In this document: positions 44,663 through 54,982 of the stretch, piece after piece
Layout: every line of letters begins with the position of its first letter
Numbering within the stretch: position 1 is the first letter of the stretch
Origin: Frigidibacter sp. RF13
Lineage (GTDB): Bacteria > Pseudomonadota > Alphaproteobacteria > Rhodobacterales > Rhodobacteraceae
Assembly: GCF_026626305.1 (NCBI RefSeq)
Contig: NZ_JAPNUE010000003.1
Coordinates: forward strand, 124,001-188,000
Direction: 5' to 3'
DNA: 64,000 nt
Program-made: the position numbers and the translations under genes
Notes under the pieces: model-generated
Told to the model about the DNA's origin: nothing
Database searches by the model: none
What the model saw: only the letters and a program-made list of their open reading frames with translations

Positions 44663-45385
44663 TCAGGCCAGCCAGCGCCGCATAGCCCGTTCGAAGGCCC
44701 CGGCGAAGAAAGTGAGAAGGTCGGTGCCCTGACTTGCGCGGAACTGGTGGGGATCGGCGGCGCCGAGCGCCAGCATGCCGGGCAGGCGCCCGGCACCGAG
44801 GTCGAGGCGCATCACGGCCTCGGATCCGATCTTCGGTTCGGAGGCGCCATAGACGGTCTGGCGGTCGGCGGCGGACTGCCGGAGCACGACGTCGCGCGGC
44901 GCGCCGGTGCGGCCATCGCCCAGATAGCGCTCGACGAAGCCCGGAGGCGCCACGGTCAGCACGTCGGAAAAGCGCTGGACGGCCTCGTCCTCTCCGTCGC
45001 TTTCGGTTTCGAGGACAAGGCGGATCGCCTCGATCCGGAGGATCTGGCGGACGTCAGAGGCAAGCACTTTCAGGAAATCCTCGAAATCCACCGGGTCGAG
45101 CAGGCGCAGAACGGCGCGCTGGATCTGGTTGGTGCCCGCAAGGTTTTCGTAGGCCGCGGCAATGACCGAACGGTGCGTGTCCTCAAGCCGATCGAGGCGC
45201 TGTTCCAGCCGTTCCATCGCGATGCCGCGCAGGTCGACGATGTTCGAGCCCATCGCGCGTTCGTTGGCGGCAATAAGCGCGCGCATCAGGTCGCGATCTT
45301 CCAGAATCACTTCCGGGGCGGCGATCAGGCGGTCGCGCAGGTCGGGGCCAAGCGGTGCGGCTTCGGACAGTTTCGGTTCGGACAT
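44663..45385 (-). CDS. DUF484 family protein
   Basis: 240 residues from the ATG at 45385. A helical N-terminal part (I-L-E-D-R-D-L-M-R-A-L-I-A-A-N-E and L-E-Q-R-L-D-R-L-E) leads to a GAF-like domain. DUF484 genes are commonly joined to xerC; the protein's function is unknown. The two genes form one unit on the minus strand. Confidence 0.88.
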   Translation of the reverse strand: MSEPKLSEAAPLGPDLRDRLIAAPEVILEDRDLMRALIAANERAMGSNIVDLRGIAMERLEQRLDRLEDTHRSVIAAAYENLAGTNQIQRAVLRLLDPVDFEDFLKVLASDVRQILRIEAIRLVLETESDGEDEAVQRFSDVLTVAPPGFVERYLGDGRTGAPRDVVLRQSAADRQTVYGASEPKIGSEAVMRLDLGAGRLPGMLALGAADPHQFRASQGTDLLTFFAGAFERAMRRWLA

Positions 45386-45426
45386 CTCGGCCCCGGACTT
45401 GTTACTTTCGGGCAGGATACACGAAG

Positions 45427-46080
45427 TCAGAGGATTTTCTGCCCGGTTTTTGCCCAGTCCTTCAGGAAAATCTCCAAGCCCTTGTCGGTCAGCACATGTT
45501 GGGCCATCGACTTGATCACGGCGGGGGGCGCGGTGATCACGTCGGCGCCGATCTTGGCGCAGTCGACGATGTGGTTCACCGTGCGGATCGAGGCCGCGAG
45601 GATCTGGGTCTTGAAGTCGTAATTGTCGTAGATAATCCGGATATCCTCGATCAGGTTCACGCCTTCGAGGTGGATATCGTCGAGACGCCCGATGAAGGGC
45701 GAAATGAAGCTGGCGCCGGCCTTGGCGGCCAGGATCGCCTGGGCGGGCGAGAAGCAAAGGGTGACATTGACCATATGGCCTTCGGATGCGAAGGCCTTGC
45801 AGGCGGTCAGACCGTCCCAGGTCAGCGGAACCTTGATCGCGATGTTCGGGGCGATCTTGGCAAGCTTCATCCCTTCGGCGATCATGGCCTTGGCCTCTGT
45901 CGCCACAACCTCTGCCGAAACGGGGCCGGAAACCATGTCACAGATTTCCTTGGTGACTTCGATGATGTCACGTCCCGCTTTCAGGATCAGCGAGGGGTTG
46001 GTGGTCACGCCGTCGACCATGCCAAGGTCGTTCAGTTCCTTGATGGCGGCGACATCGGCGGTATCGACGAAGAATTTCAT
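45427..46080 (-). CDS. fsa: fructose-6-phosphate aldolase / transaldolase-like
   Basis: 217 residues from the ATG at 46080. Small TIM-barrel class I aldolase (TalC/FSA group) with the Schiff-base lysine at Lys83 in I-A-I-K-V-P-L-T, and [14 protein letters not shown] and S-P-F-I-G-R-L-D-D. Members act as transaldolase or as fructose-6-phosphate aldolase; sequence alone does not decide. It is 77 bases from the divergent priA. Confidence 0.9.
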   Translation of the reverse strand: MKFFVDTADVAAIKELNDLGMVDGVTTNPSLILKAGRDIIEVTKEICDMVSGPVSAEVVATEAKAMIAEGMKLAKIAPNIAIKVPLTWDGLTACKAFASEGHMVNVTLCFSPAQAILAAKAGASFISPFIGRLDDIHLEGVNLIEDIRIIYDNYDFKTQILAASIRTVNHIVDCAKIGADVITAPPAVIKSMAQHVLTDKGLEIFLKDWAKTGQKIL

Positions 46081-46157
46081 GGCGCGCTCCGCTGGTTCGG
46101 GGATGGGTCGGCGATCTTCTAGCGCATGCCGCGCGCGGCTGAAACCCGGGAAAGGCC

Positions 46158-48359
46158 GTGGGCGTGGCTGAGGCACAGTTTTTCGACGAGGGCGACCTGG
46201 TCGCGGTTCTCACGACCGAGCCCTTGGGGCGGGCGCTCGATTACAAGGCGCCGGAGGGCGGCTGTTTCGCGGGCGCCTTCGTCGAGGTGCCGCTCGGCCC
46301 GCGCCGGGTGCTGGGCGTGGTCTGGGGGCCGGGGGAGGGTGGGTTCGATCCGGCGAAGATCAGGCCGGTGACGCGGGTCCTGGACGCCGCCCCGATGGCG
46401 CAAGCGATGCGGGCCTTTCTGGTCAGGGCCGCGGAATACACGCTGACGCCGATGCCCGCGATGCTCAGGCTTGCGACCCGCGCGCCGGGGCTGGCCGATC
46501 CGCCGGGGCCGAGGAAGGTCTATCGCAAGGGCTGGCAGGCGCCCGACCGGATGACGGATGCCCGCGCGCGCGTACTCGACGTGCTGGAGGACTATGGCGG
46601 GGCGGCCTTTACGCTGTCGGAACTGGCGGGCCTCGCCGGGGTCACCACGGGTGTGGTGAAAGGGCTGGTGAAGCAGGGCGCGGTGGCCGAGGAGGAGGCG
46701 CCGCGCGATGTACCCTTTCCGCGTCTCGACCCGGACCTTGCAGGCAAGGCACTGACCGAGGATCAGGCGGCGGCGGCAGCGCAGCTGAAGGGCGGCATCG
46801 CGGCGGGGCGCTATGGGACCACGCTTCTGAAAGGAGTGACCGGGTCGGGCAAGACCGAGGTCTATCTGGAGGCGGTGGCGGAATGCTTGCGCAAGGGGCG
46901 GCAGGCTTTGGTCCTCTTGCCCGAGATTGCCCTGACATCGGAATTCCTGGCCCGCGTCGAGGAGAGATTCGGCGCCCGGCCCGGCGAATGGCATTCGGGC
47001 GTGACGCAGACCGAACGGCGGCGATTGTGGCGGATGGCGGGCGAAGGCGGCGTGGGCCTTGTTGTCGGCGCGCGGTCGGCGCTGTTCCTGCCGTTCCGTG
47101 ATCTGGGGCTGATCGTCGTCGATGAGGAACATGACACGTCCTACAAGCAGGAGGACGGCGTTCTCTATAATGCCCGCGACATGGCGGTGCTGCGCGCGGC
47201 GATGACGGATGCGCAGGTGGTGCTCGCCTCGGCCACGCCCTGTCTGGAGACATGGGTCAATGCCGAAAGTGGCAAGTACGGGCGGATCGACCTGACTTCG
47301 CGCTTCGGGGTGGCGGAATTGCCGCCGATGCGGGCGATCGACATGCGGGAGGAACGGCTGGAGGCAAGCCGTTGGATCAGCCCGACGCTGACGCAGATGG
47401 TGGCGGGGCGGATTGCGGGCGGGGAACAGGCGCTTCTGTTCCTCAACCGCAGGGGCTATGCGCCGGTGACGATCTGCCGGGCCTGCGGTCATCAGATCGG
47501 ATGCCATCAATGCGATGCGCGGATGGTCGAGCATCGGTTCCTGAAACGTCTTGTCTGCCATCAATGCGGGGAAAGTGCGCCAATGCCCGTGGCCTGCCCG
47601 TCCTGCAAGGCAGAGGGGCGGCTCGCGCCGGTGGGGCCGGGGGTCGAGCGGCTGGCTGAGGAAGTGGCCGAGCGGTTCCCGGAGGCGCGGGTGGCGGTGC
47701 TGTCGTCGGACCTTTTCGGGTCGGCGCGGGCGCTGAAAGAAAAGATCGAGGAGATCGCGGGCGGCGGGGCTGATATCATCATCGGCACGCAGCTGGTGGC
47801 CAAGGGACATAACTTTCCGCTGTTGACGCTGGTGGGCGTGATCGACGCCGACCTTGGTCTGCAGGGGGCGGACCTGCGCGCGGCGGAGCGGACATTCCAG
47901 CTGATGCGGCAGGTGTCGGGGCGGGCAGGCCGGGCGGAGCGGAAGGGCGAGGCATACTTGCAGACCTATCAGCCCGACCATCCGGTGATCCGCGCGATTC
48001 TGTCGGGGGCGGAGGAAGATTTCTGGCGGGCCGAGGCTGCGGAACGGCAGGCGGCAGCGATGCCGCCCTACGGACGGCTGGCGGGCATCATCCTGTCGTC
48101 GCCCGACGTGCAACAGGTCTTCGATTTCGGCATGGAACTGGCGCGGCGGTCAGGTCCGCTCACGCGGATCGGTGCCCAGGTCTTCGGCCCGGCGCCCGCG
48201 CCGGTGGCGCGGGTGCGCGGGCGGCATCGGGTCAGGCTGCTGGTGAAGGGCCCAAAGGGCGCGAGCCTGCAGGCGGCGGTGGCGGAGTGGCTGGGGCAGC
48301 TGCGCGTGCCCAATAACCTGCGCCTGTCGGTCGATATCGACCCGCAGAGCTTTTACTGA
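46158..48359 (+). CDS. priA: primosomal protein N' (replication restart helicase PriA)
   Basis: 733 residues from a GTG at 46158. 3'-5' superfamily 2 helicase that reloads the replisome at stalled forks. N-terminal fork-binding domain, Walker A G-S-G-K-T at 229-233, D-E-E-H box, and a zinc-binding insertion with C-R-A-C-G, C-H-Q-C, C-H-Q-C-G and C-P-S-C, then motifs V and VI ([20 protein letters not shown]). Complete and typical. Confidence 0.96.
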   Translation: MGVAEAQFFDEGDLVAVLTTEPLGRALDYKAPEGGCFAGAFVEVPLGPRRVLGVVWGPGEGGFDPAKIRPVTRVLDAAPMAQAMRAFLVRAAEYTLTPMPAMLRLATRAPGLADPPGPRKVYRKGWQAPDRMTDARARVLDVLEDYGGAAFTLSELAGLAGVTTGVVKGLVKQGAVAEEEAPRDVPFPRLDPDLAGKALTEDQAAAAAQLKGGIAAGRYGTTLLKGVTGSGKTEVYLEAVAECLRKGRQALVLLPEIALTSEFLARVEERFGARPGEWHSGVTQTERRRLWRMAGEGGVGLVVGARSALFLPFRDLGLIVVDEEHDTSYKQEDGVLYNARDMAVLRAAMTDAQVVLASATPCLETWVNAESGKYGRIDLTSRFGVAELPPMRAIDMREERLEASRWISPTLTQMVAGRIAGGEQALLFLNRRGYAPVTICRACGHQIGCHQCDARMVEHRFLKRLVCHQCGESAPMPVACPSCKAEGRLAPVGPGVERLAEEVAERFPEARVAVLSSDLFGSARALKEKIEEIAGGGADIIIGTQLVAKGHNFPLLTLVGVIDADLGLQGADLRAAERTFQLMRQVSGRAGRAERKGEAYLQTYQPDHPVIRAILSGAEEDFWRAEAAERQAAAMPPYGRLAGIILSSPDVQQVFDFGMELARRSGPLTRIGAQVFGPAPAPVARVRGRHRVRLLVKGPKGASLQAAVAEWLGQLRVPNNLRLSVDIDPQSFY

Positions 48360-48457
48360 ACCGGCTCGATGAGCGGCCCCGTCGGTCTGGCGTGGCGCTC
48401 GGGCATGGTACTCGGCCACGGGTTGCGCTAACGCTGGCGGCGGAAGAGGAGACCCCC

Positions 48458-49831
48458 ATGAGCCGCCCCGCCGCGCCGGAAGCAAAATTCGTCACCGGCA
48501 GCCTGATGCGGCATGTGACGGTGATGGCCCTGTCCGGCGCTTTGGGTCTGTCGTTCACCTTCCTCGTCGATTTCCTGGCGCTGTGGTGGATTTCCCAGCG
48601 CCGGATCGAGGCCGAGATGGCGGCGGTCGGGATCGCGGGAACCTTGCAGTTCGCGATCATCTCGCTCGGCGTTGGCATGATGATCGGCGCGGTGGTGCTT
48701 GTGTCGCGCGCCATCGGCATGGGCGAACGCGCCCGGGCACGACGGATCGCATCGGTGGCGATGGCGATCACGCTTGCGGTGCAGGCGGCGCTGTCGCTGG
48801 TGGTCTGGCTCTTCCGGCATCCGATCCTTCTGGCCTCGGGCGCCGAGGGGACGGTGCTGCAGATGGCGGAGCGGTTCCTGGCGATCACCCTGCCCTCGAT
48901 GCTGCTCATCTCGGCGGCGATCATGGCGGCCTCGCTTCTGAGGTCGGCGGGCGACGCGTGGCGGTCGATGGCGGTGACGATGACCGGCGGCCTGGTGGCG
49001 GTGGTGCTCGACCCTCTGCTCATCGTCTGGATGGATTGGGGGATCGACGGGGCGGGCTGGTCCATTGTCATTGCGCGGGTCGTGGCCTGCGGCGTCGGTT
49101 TCTGGTTCCTGATCCGCACGCATGACCTCTTGGCGCGGCCGCTTCTGTCGGACTTCGCGCTGTTCCTCAGGCCCTATGCGGCCATCGCCGTCCCGGCGGT
49201 GGCGACCCAGCTTGCGACCCCGTTCGGCAACTGGATCCTGACGCGCGAGATCGCGCAGTATGGCGAGGGCGCGATAGCTGGCTGGGGCGTGGTGATGCGG
49301 CTGACGATCCTCGCCTTCGGCGGCATATTCGCCTTGTCGGGCGCCATCGGCGGGATCATTGGCCAGAACTATGGCGCCGGGCGCCTTGACCGGGTGGCGG
49401 AGGCTTTCGTAGCGGCACTGAAATTCTGCGCGATCTATACGCTTTGCACCTGGGCGCTGATGGCGGCGCTGACCGGGCCGATCTCGACCTCGTTCGGACT
49501 GTCCGCCGAGGGGCAGGCGATTGTGCGGACCTTCACCCATTGGGCGGCGGGCGCCTTCATCGCCACCGGCGCGCTCTTCGTGGCGAATGCGAGCTTCAAC
49601 AGCCTCGGGCGGCCCTTGGCCAGCACCGCCGCCAACTGGTTCCGCGACGGGGTGATGATGTTTCCCGCAGCCCTTCTCTTCAGCCGCCTTTTCGCGGCCG
49701 AAGGGATCGTCTGGGCCAATGCCGCCGCCAACATGATCGCCGGGACGCTGGCCGCCTGGCTCGCCTGGCGGCATATCGTGCGGCTTCACGCGGCCGTGCC
49801 AGCGCTTGACCCTGCCCCCGCACCCGCCTAA
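48458..49831 (+). CDS. MATE-family efflux transporter
   Basis: 457 residues from the ATG at 48458, with GAGGAGA upstream. Twelve predicted membrane segments in two pseudo-repeats. The N-terminal part has T-G-S-L-M-R-H-V-T-V-M-A-L-S and G-I-A-G-T-L-Q-F, the second half A-L-S-G-A-I-G-G-I-I-G-Q-N-Y-G-A. A cation-driven exporter of drugs or metabolites; substrate unknown. Followed 30 bases later by prmA. Confidence 0.88.
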   Translation: MSRPAAPEAKFVTGSLMRHVTVMALSGALGLSFTFLVDFLALWWISQRRIEAEMAAVGIAGTLQFAIISLGVGMMIGAVVLVSRAIGMGERARARRIASVAMAITLAVQAALSLVVWLFRHPILLASGAEGTVLQMAERFLAITLPSMLLISAAIMAASLLRSAGDAWRSMAVTMTGGLVAVVLDPLLIVWMDWGIDGAGWSIVIARVVACGVGFWFLIRTHDLLARPLLSDFALFLRPYAAIAVPAVATQLATPFGNWILTREIAQYGEGAIAGWGVVMRLTILAFGGIFALSGAIGGIIGQNYGAGRLDRVAEAFVAALKFCAIYTLCTWALMAALTGPISTSFGLSAEGQAIVRTFTHWAAGAFIATGALFVANASFNSLGRPLASTAANWFRDGVMMFPAALLFSRLFAAEGIVWANAAANMIAGTLAAWLAWRHIVRLHAAVPALDPAPAPA

Positions 49832-49861
49832 GCCCGGCCCGACCGACAGAGGGAGGCATCC

Positions 49862-50731
49862 ATGCCGTTTTACTCCGCCCTGACCACGCTTCCCTCGCGC
49901 GAGGCGGCCGAAGCACTGGCCGAGAGCCTTGAGGGGTTCGATCCCGAACCGACCGGTGTCGGTTGCTTCGAGATCGAGGACGGGTCGGGCCGCTACGAGG
50001 TCGGCGCCTATTTCGAGGAAGAGCCGGACGATATCGTGCTGGCGCTGATGGCCGCGATCTATGGCGCCGCGCCCTTTGCCGTGTCGGAAGTGCCTCAGAC
50101 CGACTGGGTCGCCCATGTGAAGCGCGAATTGCAGCCGGTCGAGGCCGGGCGCTTCTTCGTTTATGGCAGCCATGATGCGGACAAGGTGCCCGAAGGCGCG
50201 GTTGCCCTGCTGATCGAGGCGGCAATGGCCTTTGGGACCGGGCACCATGGCACGACCAAGGGTTGCCTCTTGGCGTTGGACCGAATCGACCGCGCGGGCT
50301 TTCGCGCGGGGAACGTCGCGGACATTGGATGCGGCACGGCGGTTCTGGCCATGGCGGCAGAGGCGATCTGGCACTGCGCAACCATCGCTTCGGATATCGA
50401 TCCGGTGGCGGTCGATGTGGCGCGGTCGAATGTGGCGGCAAACGGGCAGGCGGCGCGCGTCCAGGTTGTGGAAGCGGCGGGGTTCGACCAGTCCGATCTG
50501 CGGGCGCGGGCGCCCTACGACCTGATTTTTGCCAATATTCTCAAGGGCCCGCTGCTTGCGCTCGCGCCCGATCTGGTCGCGAACCTCGCCCCCGGCGGTC
50601 GTGCGATCCTGTCGGGCATTCTGACCTCTCAGGCCGATGAACTTGTCCAAAAGTACATGTCCTTTGGACTGGCCCTGACTCATCGCGAGGACATTGGCGA
50701 GTGGGTGACTCTCGAACTGGTTAAAAGCTGA
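49862..50731 (+). CDS. prmA: ribosomal protein L11 methyltransferase
   Basis: 289 residues. SAM-dependent trimethylation of ribosomal protein L11. SAM motif I is D-I-G-C-G-T at 154-159, preceded by F-G-T-G-H-H-G-T-T-K-G-C, and later the catalytic A-N-I-L-K-G-P-L. The N-terminal L11-binding domain is present. The ending E-L-V-K-S is typical. Complete. Confidence 0.94.
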   Translation: MPFYSALTTLPSREAAEALAESLEGFDPEPTGVGCFEIEDGSGRYEVGAYFEEEPDDIVLALMAAIYGAAPFAVSEVPQTDWVAHVKRELQPVEAGRFFVYGSHDADKVPEGAVALLIEAAMAFGTGHHGTTKGCLLALDRIDRAGFRAGNVADIGCGTAVLAMAAEAIWHCATIASDIDPVAVDVARSNVAANGQAARVQVVEAAGFDQSDLRARAPYDLIFANILKGPLLALAPDLVANLAPGGRAILSGILTSQADELVQKYMSFGLALTHREDIGEWVTLELVKS

Positions 50732-50806
50732 ACAATCCGCCCTAATTTCGCCGCAATTGCCCGACAATCATCATATTCACCTCGGGTGGGGGCCCGGGAG
50801 GAACGA

Positions 50807-51154
50807 ATGCACGATCCGAACATGCGGAAATTCCACGGGCGCCTCGACCGTATTCAGCGTATTCACGCTGCCGGCGGCGGTTTTGAGGCTGATGGGACGA
50901 TCGGCATGTCGCATTACTCGGCGCGGCGGCGCCGGGAGCAGGGATCGCGTCTGCCGTCGATCTTCCTTATGGTGATCGCGTTCATCTTCGTCTTCAAGGC
51001 GGCGATGCATGTGGCCATCGGGGCCGAGGCCTATGACCTGCGCGTGGCGGTGCTGCGGGCAGGGACCGACGTCGACCGGGCGGGCGCGCTTCTGATGGCG
51101 CCCGATCCGTTCACCCTGTTTCTCGCCGACAAGATCCGCACAGCACTTGGTTGA
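50807..51154 (+). CDS. small single-span membrane protein of unknown function
   Basis: 115 residues from the ATG at 50807, with GGGAGGAA upstream. A basic N-terminal part (R-R-I-Q-R-I-H ... S-A-R-R-R-R-E-Q-G) precedes one membrane segment (about residues 51-70, I-F-L-M-V-I-A-F-I-F-V-F-K-A-A), then a charged tail. Not assigned to a family. Ends at a bidirectional terminator. Confidence 0.7.
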   Translation: MHDPNMRKFHGRLDRIQRIHAAGGGFEADGTIGMSHYSARRRREQGSRLPSIFLMVIAFIFVFKAAMHVAIGAEAYDLRVAVLRAGTDVDRAGALLMAPDPFTLFLADKIRTALG

Positions 51155-51204
51155 CGCGGGCCGCGGGATCCTATCCAGAGCAGTCATGTCTAAGGTGGAA
51201 ATGC

Positions 51205-51237
51205 AAAAGGCCCCGCGGGTGAACCGCGGGGCCTTTT
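51205..51237. terminator. bidirectional intrinsic terminator
   Basis: AAAAGGCCCCGCGG-loop-CCGCGGGGCCTTTT: a strong GC stem with A/T flanks, between the small membrane protein and the converging DUF1127 gene. Confidence 0.9.
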
Positions 51238-51269
51238 GGCGATCTTGTCGCCGGTCGCGCTGGCCTTGA

Positions 51270-51464
51270 TCAGGCGCGCGACGCAAGGAATTCGATGTCG
51301 CCCCGGCAGAGGCCGATATCGTCGAGCTCGCGATCCGAAAGCTTCGACAGGGCGTTGCGCGTAACACGCGCGTCGTTCCAGGAAGCGATCGAAGCGACAA
51401 GGTTGCTCACCAGGTTCAGAGCACTGAAGCCGGTCGTGGTGCGGGTCGTTTCAAACGCGGTCAT
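51270..51464 (-). CDS. DUF1127 small protein
   Basis: 64 residues from the ATG at 51464, preferred because the GAGAGG site lies eight bases before it (an ATG two codons earlier is too close). The DUF1127 core L-S-K-L-S-D-R-E-L-D-D-I-G-L-C-R-G-D-I closes the protein. Second DUF1127 member of the window. Upstream lies an unusually AT-rich gap. Confidence 0.85.
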   Translation of the reverse strand: MTAFETTRTTTGFSALNLVSNLVASIASWNDARVTRNALSKLSDRELDDIGLCRGDIEFLASRA

Positions 51465-51811
51465 GTTCATTTCCTCTCTCACATACAGCGGTCGACGGCG
51501 GCTCGCCCTCGACGCAATGACAGATAGGGCATCCGGTATAACGGAGCTAGGGCCGGGAAAGCATTTCAGCCATGCAAATAGTGCATATCTATGATTTGCC
51601 GGACGCTGCGGAATGTTGGGTGCGATGCGGTAAACAATTAAAGCATTTTTGTGACATTCCTTCCTGAGTTCGGGTCGTAATTCGATCCGGGGATGTCGGA
51701 AATCGGCGGAAAAGCTGCCCGCTCAGGTCATGGCTTCGGGTTCGCTTTGTCCTTTGCGATGTTCTCCTTTCGTGCTAGTTCTCAGGAAAAGAACCAACAG
51801 GCAGGCACCTC
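51465..51811. other. AT-rich intergenic region between DUF1127 and ruvC
   Basis: 347 bases without a gene. The stretch from about 51570 to 51665 is markedly AT-rich for this window. It contains the inverted pair GCAAAT (51574-51579) and ATTTGC (51594-51599), a possible operator. Divergent promoters for DUF1127 and ruvC are expected here; no box was assigned with confidence. Confidence 0.5.
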
Positions 51812-52315
51812 ATGCGCGTTCTCGGGATCGATCCGGGCCTTCGCAACCTCGGCTGGGGCGTGATCGATGTGGCGGGATCGCGGCTCGTGCATGTGGCCAA
51901 TGGAATCATCCATTCGGCGGGCGACGACCTCGGCCAGCGGCTCCTGTCCCTGCATGTCGCGCTGACGCGGGTGGTCGCGGATCACGCGCCGGATGCGGCG
52001 GCGGTTGAGCAGACCTTCGTGAACAAGGACGGCGCCGGGACGCTGAAGCTTGGCCAGGCGCGCGGGATCGCGATGCTGGTGCCCGCGCAGGCAGGGATCG
52101 CGGTAGGCGAATATGCACCGAACGCGGTGAAGAAGGCGGTGGTGGGTGTGGGGCACGCAGACAAGGGCCAGATCGCCCATATGGTGCGCTATCAGTTGCC
52201 GGGGGCGGAATTGGCCGGGCCGGACGCGGCGGATGCGCTCGCGATCGCCATCTGTCACGCCCATCATCTGCAAAGCGCCGGGCGGCTCGCCGCCGCGCTG
52301 AGAGGTGCGGCATGA
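51812..52315 (+). CDS. ruvC: Holliday junction endonuclease RuvC
   Basis: 167 residues. Cleaves Holliday junctions. The acidic catalytic residues are Asp7 (L-G-I-D-P-G-L), Glu66 (A-V-E-Q-T-F-V), Asp138 and Asp141 ([10 protein letters not shown]). Followed by ruvA with an ATGA overlap and then ruvB, the complete RuvABC set. Confidence 0.96.
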   Translation: MRVLGIDPGLRNLGWGVIDVAGSRLVHVANGIIHSAGDDLGQRLLSLHVALTRVVADHAPDAAAVEQTFVNKDGAGTLKLGQARGIAMLVPAQAGIAVGEYAPNAVKKAVVGVGHADKGQIAHMVRYQLPGAELAGPDAADALAIAICHAHHLQSAGRLAAALRGAA

Positions 52316-52980
52316 TCGGGCGGATCGCCGGGAACATCCTCCACCGCGCCGCCGATCAGGTGCTGATCGATGTCAGGGGCGTGGGCTATGTCGTCCATAT
52401 CTCGCAGCGCACGGCGGCCTCGCTGCCGCCGGTGGGCGAGGCCTGCGCGCTTTATACCGAACTTCTGGTGCGCGAGGATCTTCTGCAGCTTTTCGGCTTT
52501 CCGACGCTGCTGGAAAAGGAATGGCACCGGCTTCTGACCACGGTGCAGGGGGTGGGCGCGAAAGCCTCGATGGCGATCCTCGGCACGCTCGGCGCCGAAG
52601 GTACGGGCCGGGCGATCGCGCTCGGCGACTGGGGCGCGGTCAAGGCCGCGCCGGGGGTGGGGCCGAAGCTTGCGCAACGGGTGGTGATGGAACTGAAGGA
52701 CAAGGCGCCATCGGTGATGGCGCTTGGCGGCACGCTGACGGTCGATGCGTCGGCGGTGATCGAGGCCGATACTGATGTGCCCGTGCGGCAGCCCGCCGCG
52801 AAAGCCGCGCCCGCGCCCTCCGCCGCGGCAACCGCCGACGCGCTCTCGGCCCTTCTTAACCTCGGCTACGCCCAGTCCGAGGCCGCGAGTGCCGTGGCGC
52901 AGGCTGCGGGCGAGAACGAGGGGGCGAGTACCCCGGAACTGATCCGTGCAGCGCTGAAACTTCTGGCACCGAAAGGGTGA
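52312..52980 (+). CDS. ruvA: Holliday junction branch-migration protein RuvA
   Basis: 222 residues. Binds four-way junctions and loads RuvB. OB fold with M-I-G-R-I-A-G...V-G-Y-V-V-H, helix-hairpin-helix motifs ([13 protein letters not shown] and [16 protein letters not shown]), a flexible Ala/Pro linker and the C-terminal RuvB-binding domain ([12 protein letters not shown]). Start overlaps ruvC. Confidence 0.96.
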   Translation: MIGRIAGNILHRAADQVLIDVRGVGYVVHISQRTAASLPPVGEACALYTELLVREDLLQLFGFPTLLEKEWHRLLTTVQGVGAKASMAILGTLGAEGTGRAIALGDWGAVKAAPGVGPKLAQRVVMELKDKAPSVMALGGTLTVDASAVIEADTDVPVRQPAAKAAPAPSAAATADALSALLNLGYAQSEAASAVAQAAGENEGASTPELIRAALKLLAPKG

Positions 52981-52985
52981 TATGC

Positions 52986-53073
52986 TCTCTTTCGTTTGCA
53001 AATATTCCGGGGGTCGGCCATCGAGTTCGCCATCGGTTCGAGAACCGATGGACGACGGGGCAGAGCCCCCACG
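52986..53073 (+). repeat. degenerate family A copy with perfect hairpin (A5)
   Basis: CTCTTTCGTTTGCAAATATTCC directly after the ruvA stop resembles the copy at 18487. Further on, CCATCGGTTC-GA-GAACCGATGG (53030-53051) forms a perfect ten-pair hairpin, and GGGGCAGAGCCCC follows. The element separates ruvA from ruvB. Confidence 0.5.
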
Positions 53074-53094
53074 AACGGAAGGCGATAACGGCCA

Positions 53095-54123
53095 ATGCTG
53101 ACGCCTGATCCCACGCTCCGCGCCGCGCCGCAGCCCGAGGATGCCGACCGGGCGCTCCGGCCACAGGCGCTGACCGAGTTTGTCGGGCAGGAGGAGGCGC
53201 GGGCGAACCTGCGCGTCTTCATCGAAAGTGCGCGGATGCGCGGCGAGGCGATGGATCATACGCTTTTTCACGGGCCGCCGGGCCTTGGGAAGACGACGCT
53301 CGCCCAGATCATGGCCAAGGAGCTTGGCGTCAATTTCCGCATGACCTCGGGGCCGGTTCTGGCGCGCGCCGGTGACCTCGCCGCGATCCTGACCAACCTC
53401 GAGGCGCGGGATGTGCTTTTCATCGACGAGATCCACCGGCTAAACCCGGCAGTGGAAGAAGTGCTTTATCCGGCGATGGAGGATTTCGAGCTGGATCTGG
53501 TGATCGGCGAGGGGCCTGCCGCCCGGACCGTCCGGATCGAACTCCAGCCCTTCACGCTTGTCGGCGCCACGACGCGGCTTGGCCTCCTGACCACGCCCCT
53601 TCGCGACCGGTTCGGCATTCCGACGCGGCTGCAGTTCTATACGGTCGCGGAACTTGACCTCATCGTCGCGCGTGGCGCGCGGTTGATGGGCATCTCCTCG
53701 GACCCCGAAGGCACGCTCGAGATCGCGCGCCGTGCTCGCGGCACGCCGCGGATTGCGGGGCGGCTTCTGCGCCGGGTCGTCGATTTCGCCCTGGTCGAGG
53801 GCGACGGGCGGCTGACCCGGGCCATTGCCGACAGCGCGCTGACCCGGCTTGGCGTCGATCACCTTGGTCTCGACGGCGCCGACCGCCGCTATCTGACGCT
53901 GATCGCCGAGAATTATGCGGGAGGGCCCGTGGGGGTGGAGACCCTGTCGGCGGCCTTGTCGGAAAGCCGCGACGCGATCGAGGAAGTGATCGAGCCCTTC
54001 CTTCTGCAGCAGGGCCTGATCCAGCGCACGCCGCGTGGCCGGATGCTGGCCCAGAAGGCGTGGGCCCATCTCGGCCTGCCGCAACCGCGGGTAGCCGGGC
54101 AATCCGACCTGTTTGGCAAATAG
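53095..54123 (+). CDS. ruvB: Holliday junction branch-migration ATPase RuvB
   Basis: 342 residues. AAA+ motor driving branch migration with RuvA. N-terminal [19 protein letters not shown], Walker A G-P-P-G-L-G-K-T at 60-67, Walker [10 protein letters not shown], sensor G-A-T-T-R and the C-terminal winged helix ending R-T-P-R-G-R. Unlike many relatives, it is separated from ruvA by a 114-base repeat-bearing gap. Confidence 0.97.
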   Translation: MLTPDPTLRAAPQPEDADRALRPQALTEFVGQEEARANLRVFIESARMRGEAMDHTLFHGPPGLGKTTLAQIMAKELGVNFRMTSGPVLARAGDLAAILTNLEARDVLFIDEIHRLNPAVEEVLYPAMEDFELDLVIGEGPAARTVRIELQPFTLVGATTRLGLLTTPLRDRFGIPTRLQFYTVAELDLIVARGARLMGISSDPEGTLEIARRARGTPRIAGRLLRRVVDFALVEGDGRLTRAIADSALTRLGVDHLGLDGADRRYLTLIAENYAGGPVGVETLSAALSESRDAIEEVIEPFLLQQGLIQRTPRGRMLAQKAWAHLGLPQPRVAGQSDLFGK

Positions 54124-54133
54124 CGCTGCTCGG

Positions 54134-54204
54134 GTGGAAAAATCTTCGGGAAGATTTTTCCACAGCCGGACCAGGGGGCGGAAGAATTTTCGCGAAAATT
54201 CTTC
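54134..54204. repeat. paired AT-core hairpins, family B-like (B4)
   Basis: A thirteen-pair hairpin GTGGAAAAATCTT/AAGATTTTTCCAC (54134-54163) is followed by a perfect 24-base palindrome with arms GAAGAATTTTCG/CGAAAATTCTTC (54181-54204). Both carry AATCTT/AAGATT or AATTTT cores like family B, but the sequences differ. Between ruvB and the gene at 54269. Confidence 0.65.
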
Positions 54205-54268
54205 GGCGGCACCGCCGTTCTGGACCTCCGGCCTGACGCGGATTATGGGGCGGGCGAGAGGTTGACCC

Positions 54269-54886
54269 ATGAGCCCAGACCAGATCGCATCCCTTTTCAC
54301 CCGGCCGGACGGGACCTACGCATTTGCGCGTTGGGAACGCCCGATCGCGCCGGTGGTGTTTGGCGTCAAGGACGAGACGCTCGCCACGATCAAGGGCGCG
54401 ATCAAAGCGGTCACGGCGACGGCGGGCCATCCTTTGGTCGAGACCGATCCCGAATTGGGCGCGAACCTGATGGTCTTCTTCTTCCGCGACTGGCAAGAGG
54501 TGGCCGATCTTCCCGGCATCGCCGATCTGGTGCCAGGGCTCGACCGGCTTGCGCCGCGGCTCGGGCGCGAGGCTGCCGATCAATACCGGCATTTCCGCTT
54601 CGAGGAGGATGGCGCGATCCGCGCAGCCTTCGTCTTTTTCCAGATGGGCGGGGCGCTCGCAGACATGCCGGCCGCTGACCTCGGCCTGACGGTTGCGGTG
54701 CAGAGCCTGCTTCTATGGTCGGAAAGCGCTTTCCGCACGCGTTCGCCGCTGGTCGCCGCCGACGCGCAGGTGACAGTGCACCCTGAAATCGCCGCCGTTC
54801 TGCGCGCCGCCTATGACCCGGTTATGCCCGCCATCGCCACAGACCCGAGCCATGCGCTCCGGCTTTTCGCGCGGATGAGGCGATGA
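54269..54886 (+). CDS. conserved hypothetical cytosolic protein
   Basis: 205 residues, no signal or membrane segment. M-S-P-D-Q-I-A-S-L-F-T-R-P-D-G-T-Y-A-F-A-R-W-E-R-P-I-A-P-V-V-F-G-V at the N-terminus and E-I-A-A-V-L-R-A-A-Y-D-P-V-M-P near the end suggest a conserved family, but I do not recognise it. Follows ruvB by 145 bases and stops 96 bases before the MttB-family gene. Confidence 0.7.
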   Translation: MSPDQIASLFTRPDGTYAFARWERPIAPVVFGVKDETLATIKGAIKAVTATAGHPLVETDPELGANLMVFFFRDWQEVADLPGIADLVPGLDRLAPRLGREAADQYRHFRFEEDGAIRAAFVFFQMGGALADMPAADLGLTVAVQSLLLWSESAFRTRSPLVAADAQVTVHPEIAAVLRAAYDPVMPAIATDPSHALRLFARMRR

Positions 54887-54910
54887 ACAGGCGGCGTCTC
54901 TGATTCTTGT

Positions 54911-54924
54911 TGACTGGTCAGTCA
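54911..54924. promoter_or_regulatory. TetR-type operator upstream of the MttB-family gene
   Basis: TGACTG-GT-CAGTCA: six-base arms with a two-base centre, a shape common among TetR-family operators, 58 bases before the start at 54983. No TetR gene is in the window, so the regulator is unknown. Confidence 0.5.
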
Positions 54925-54982
54925 GAATAATGCAACCTGTCCGCCAGCCGCCTTTCGGCGTGCCTTCGCCGGGGAGGTCGGG

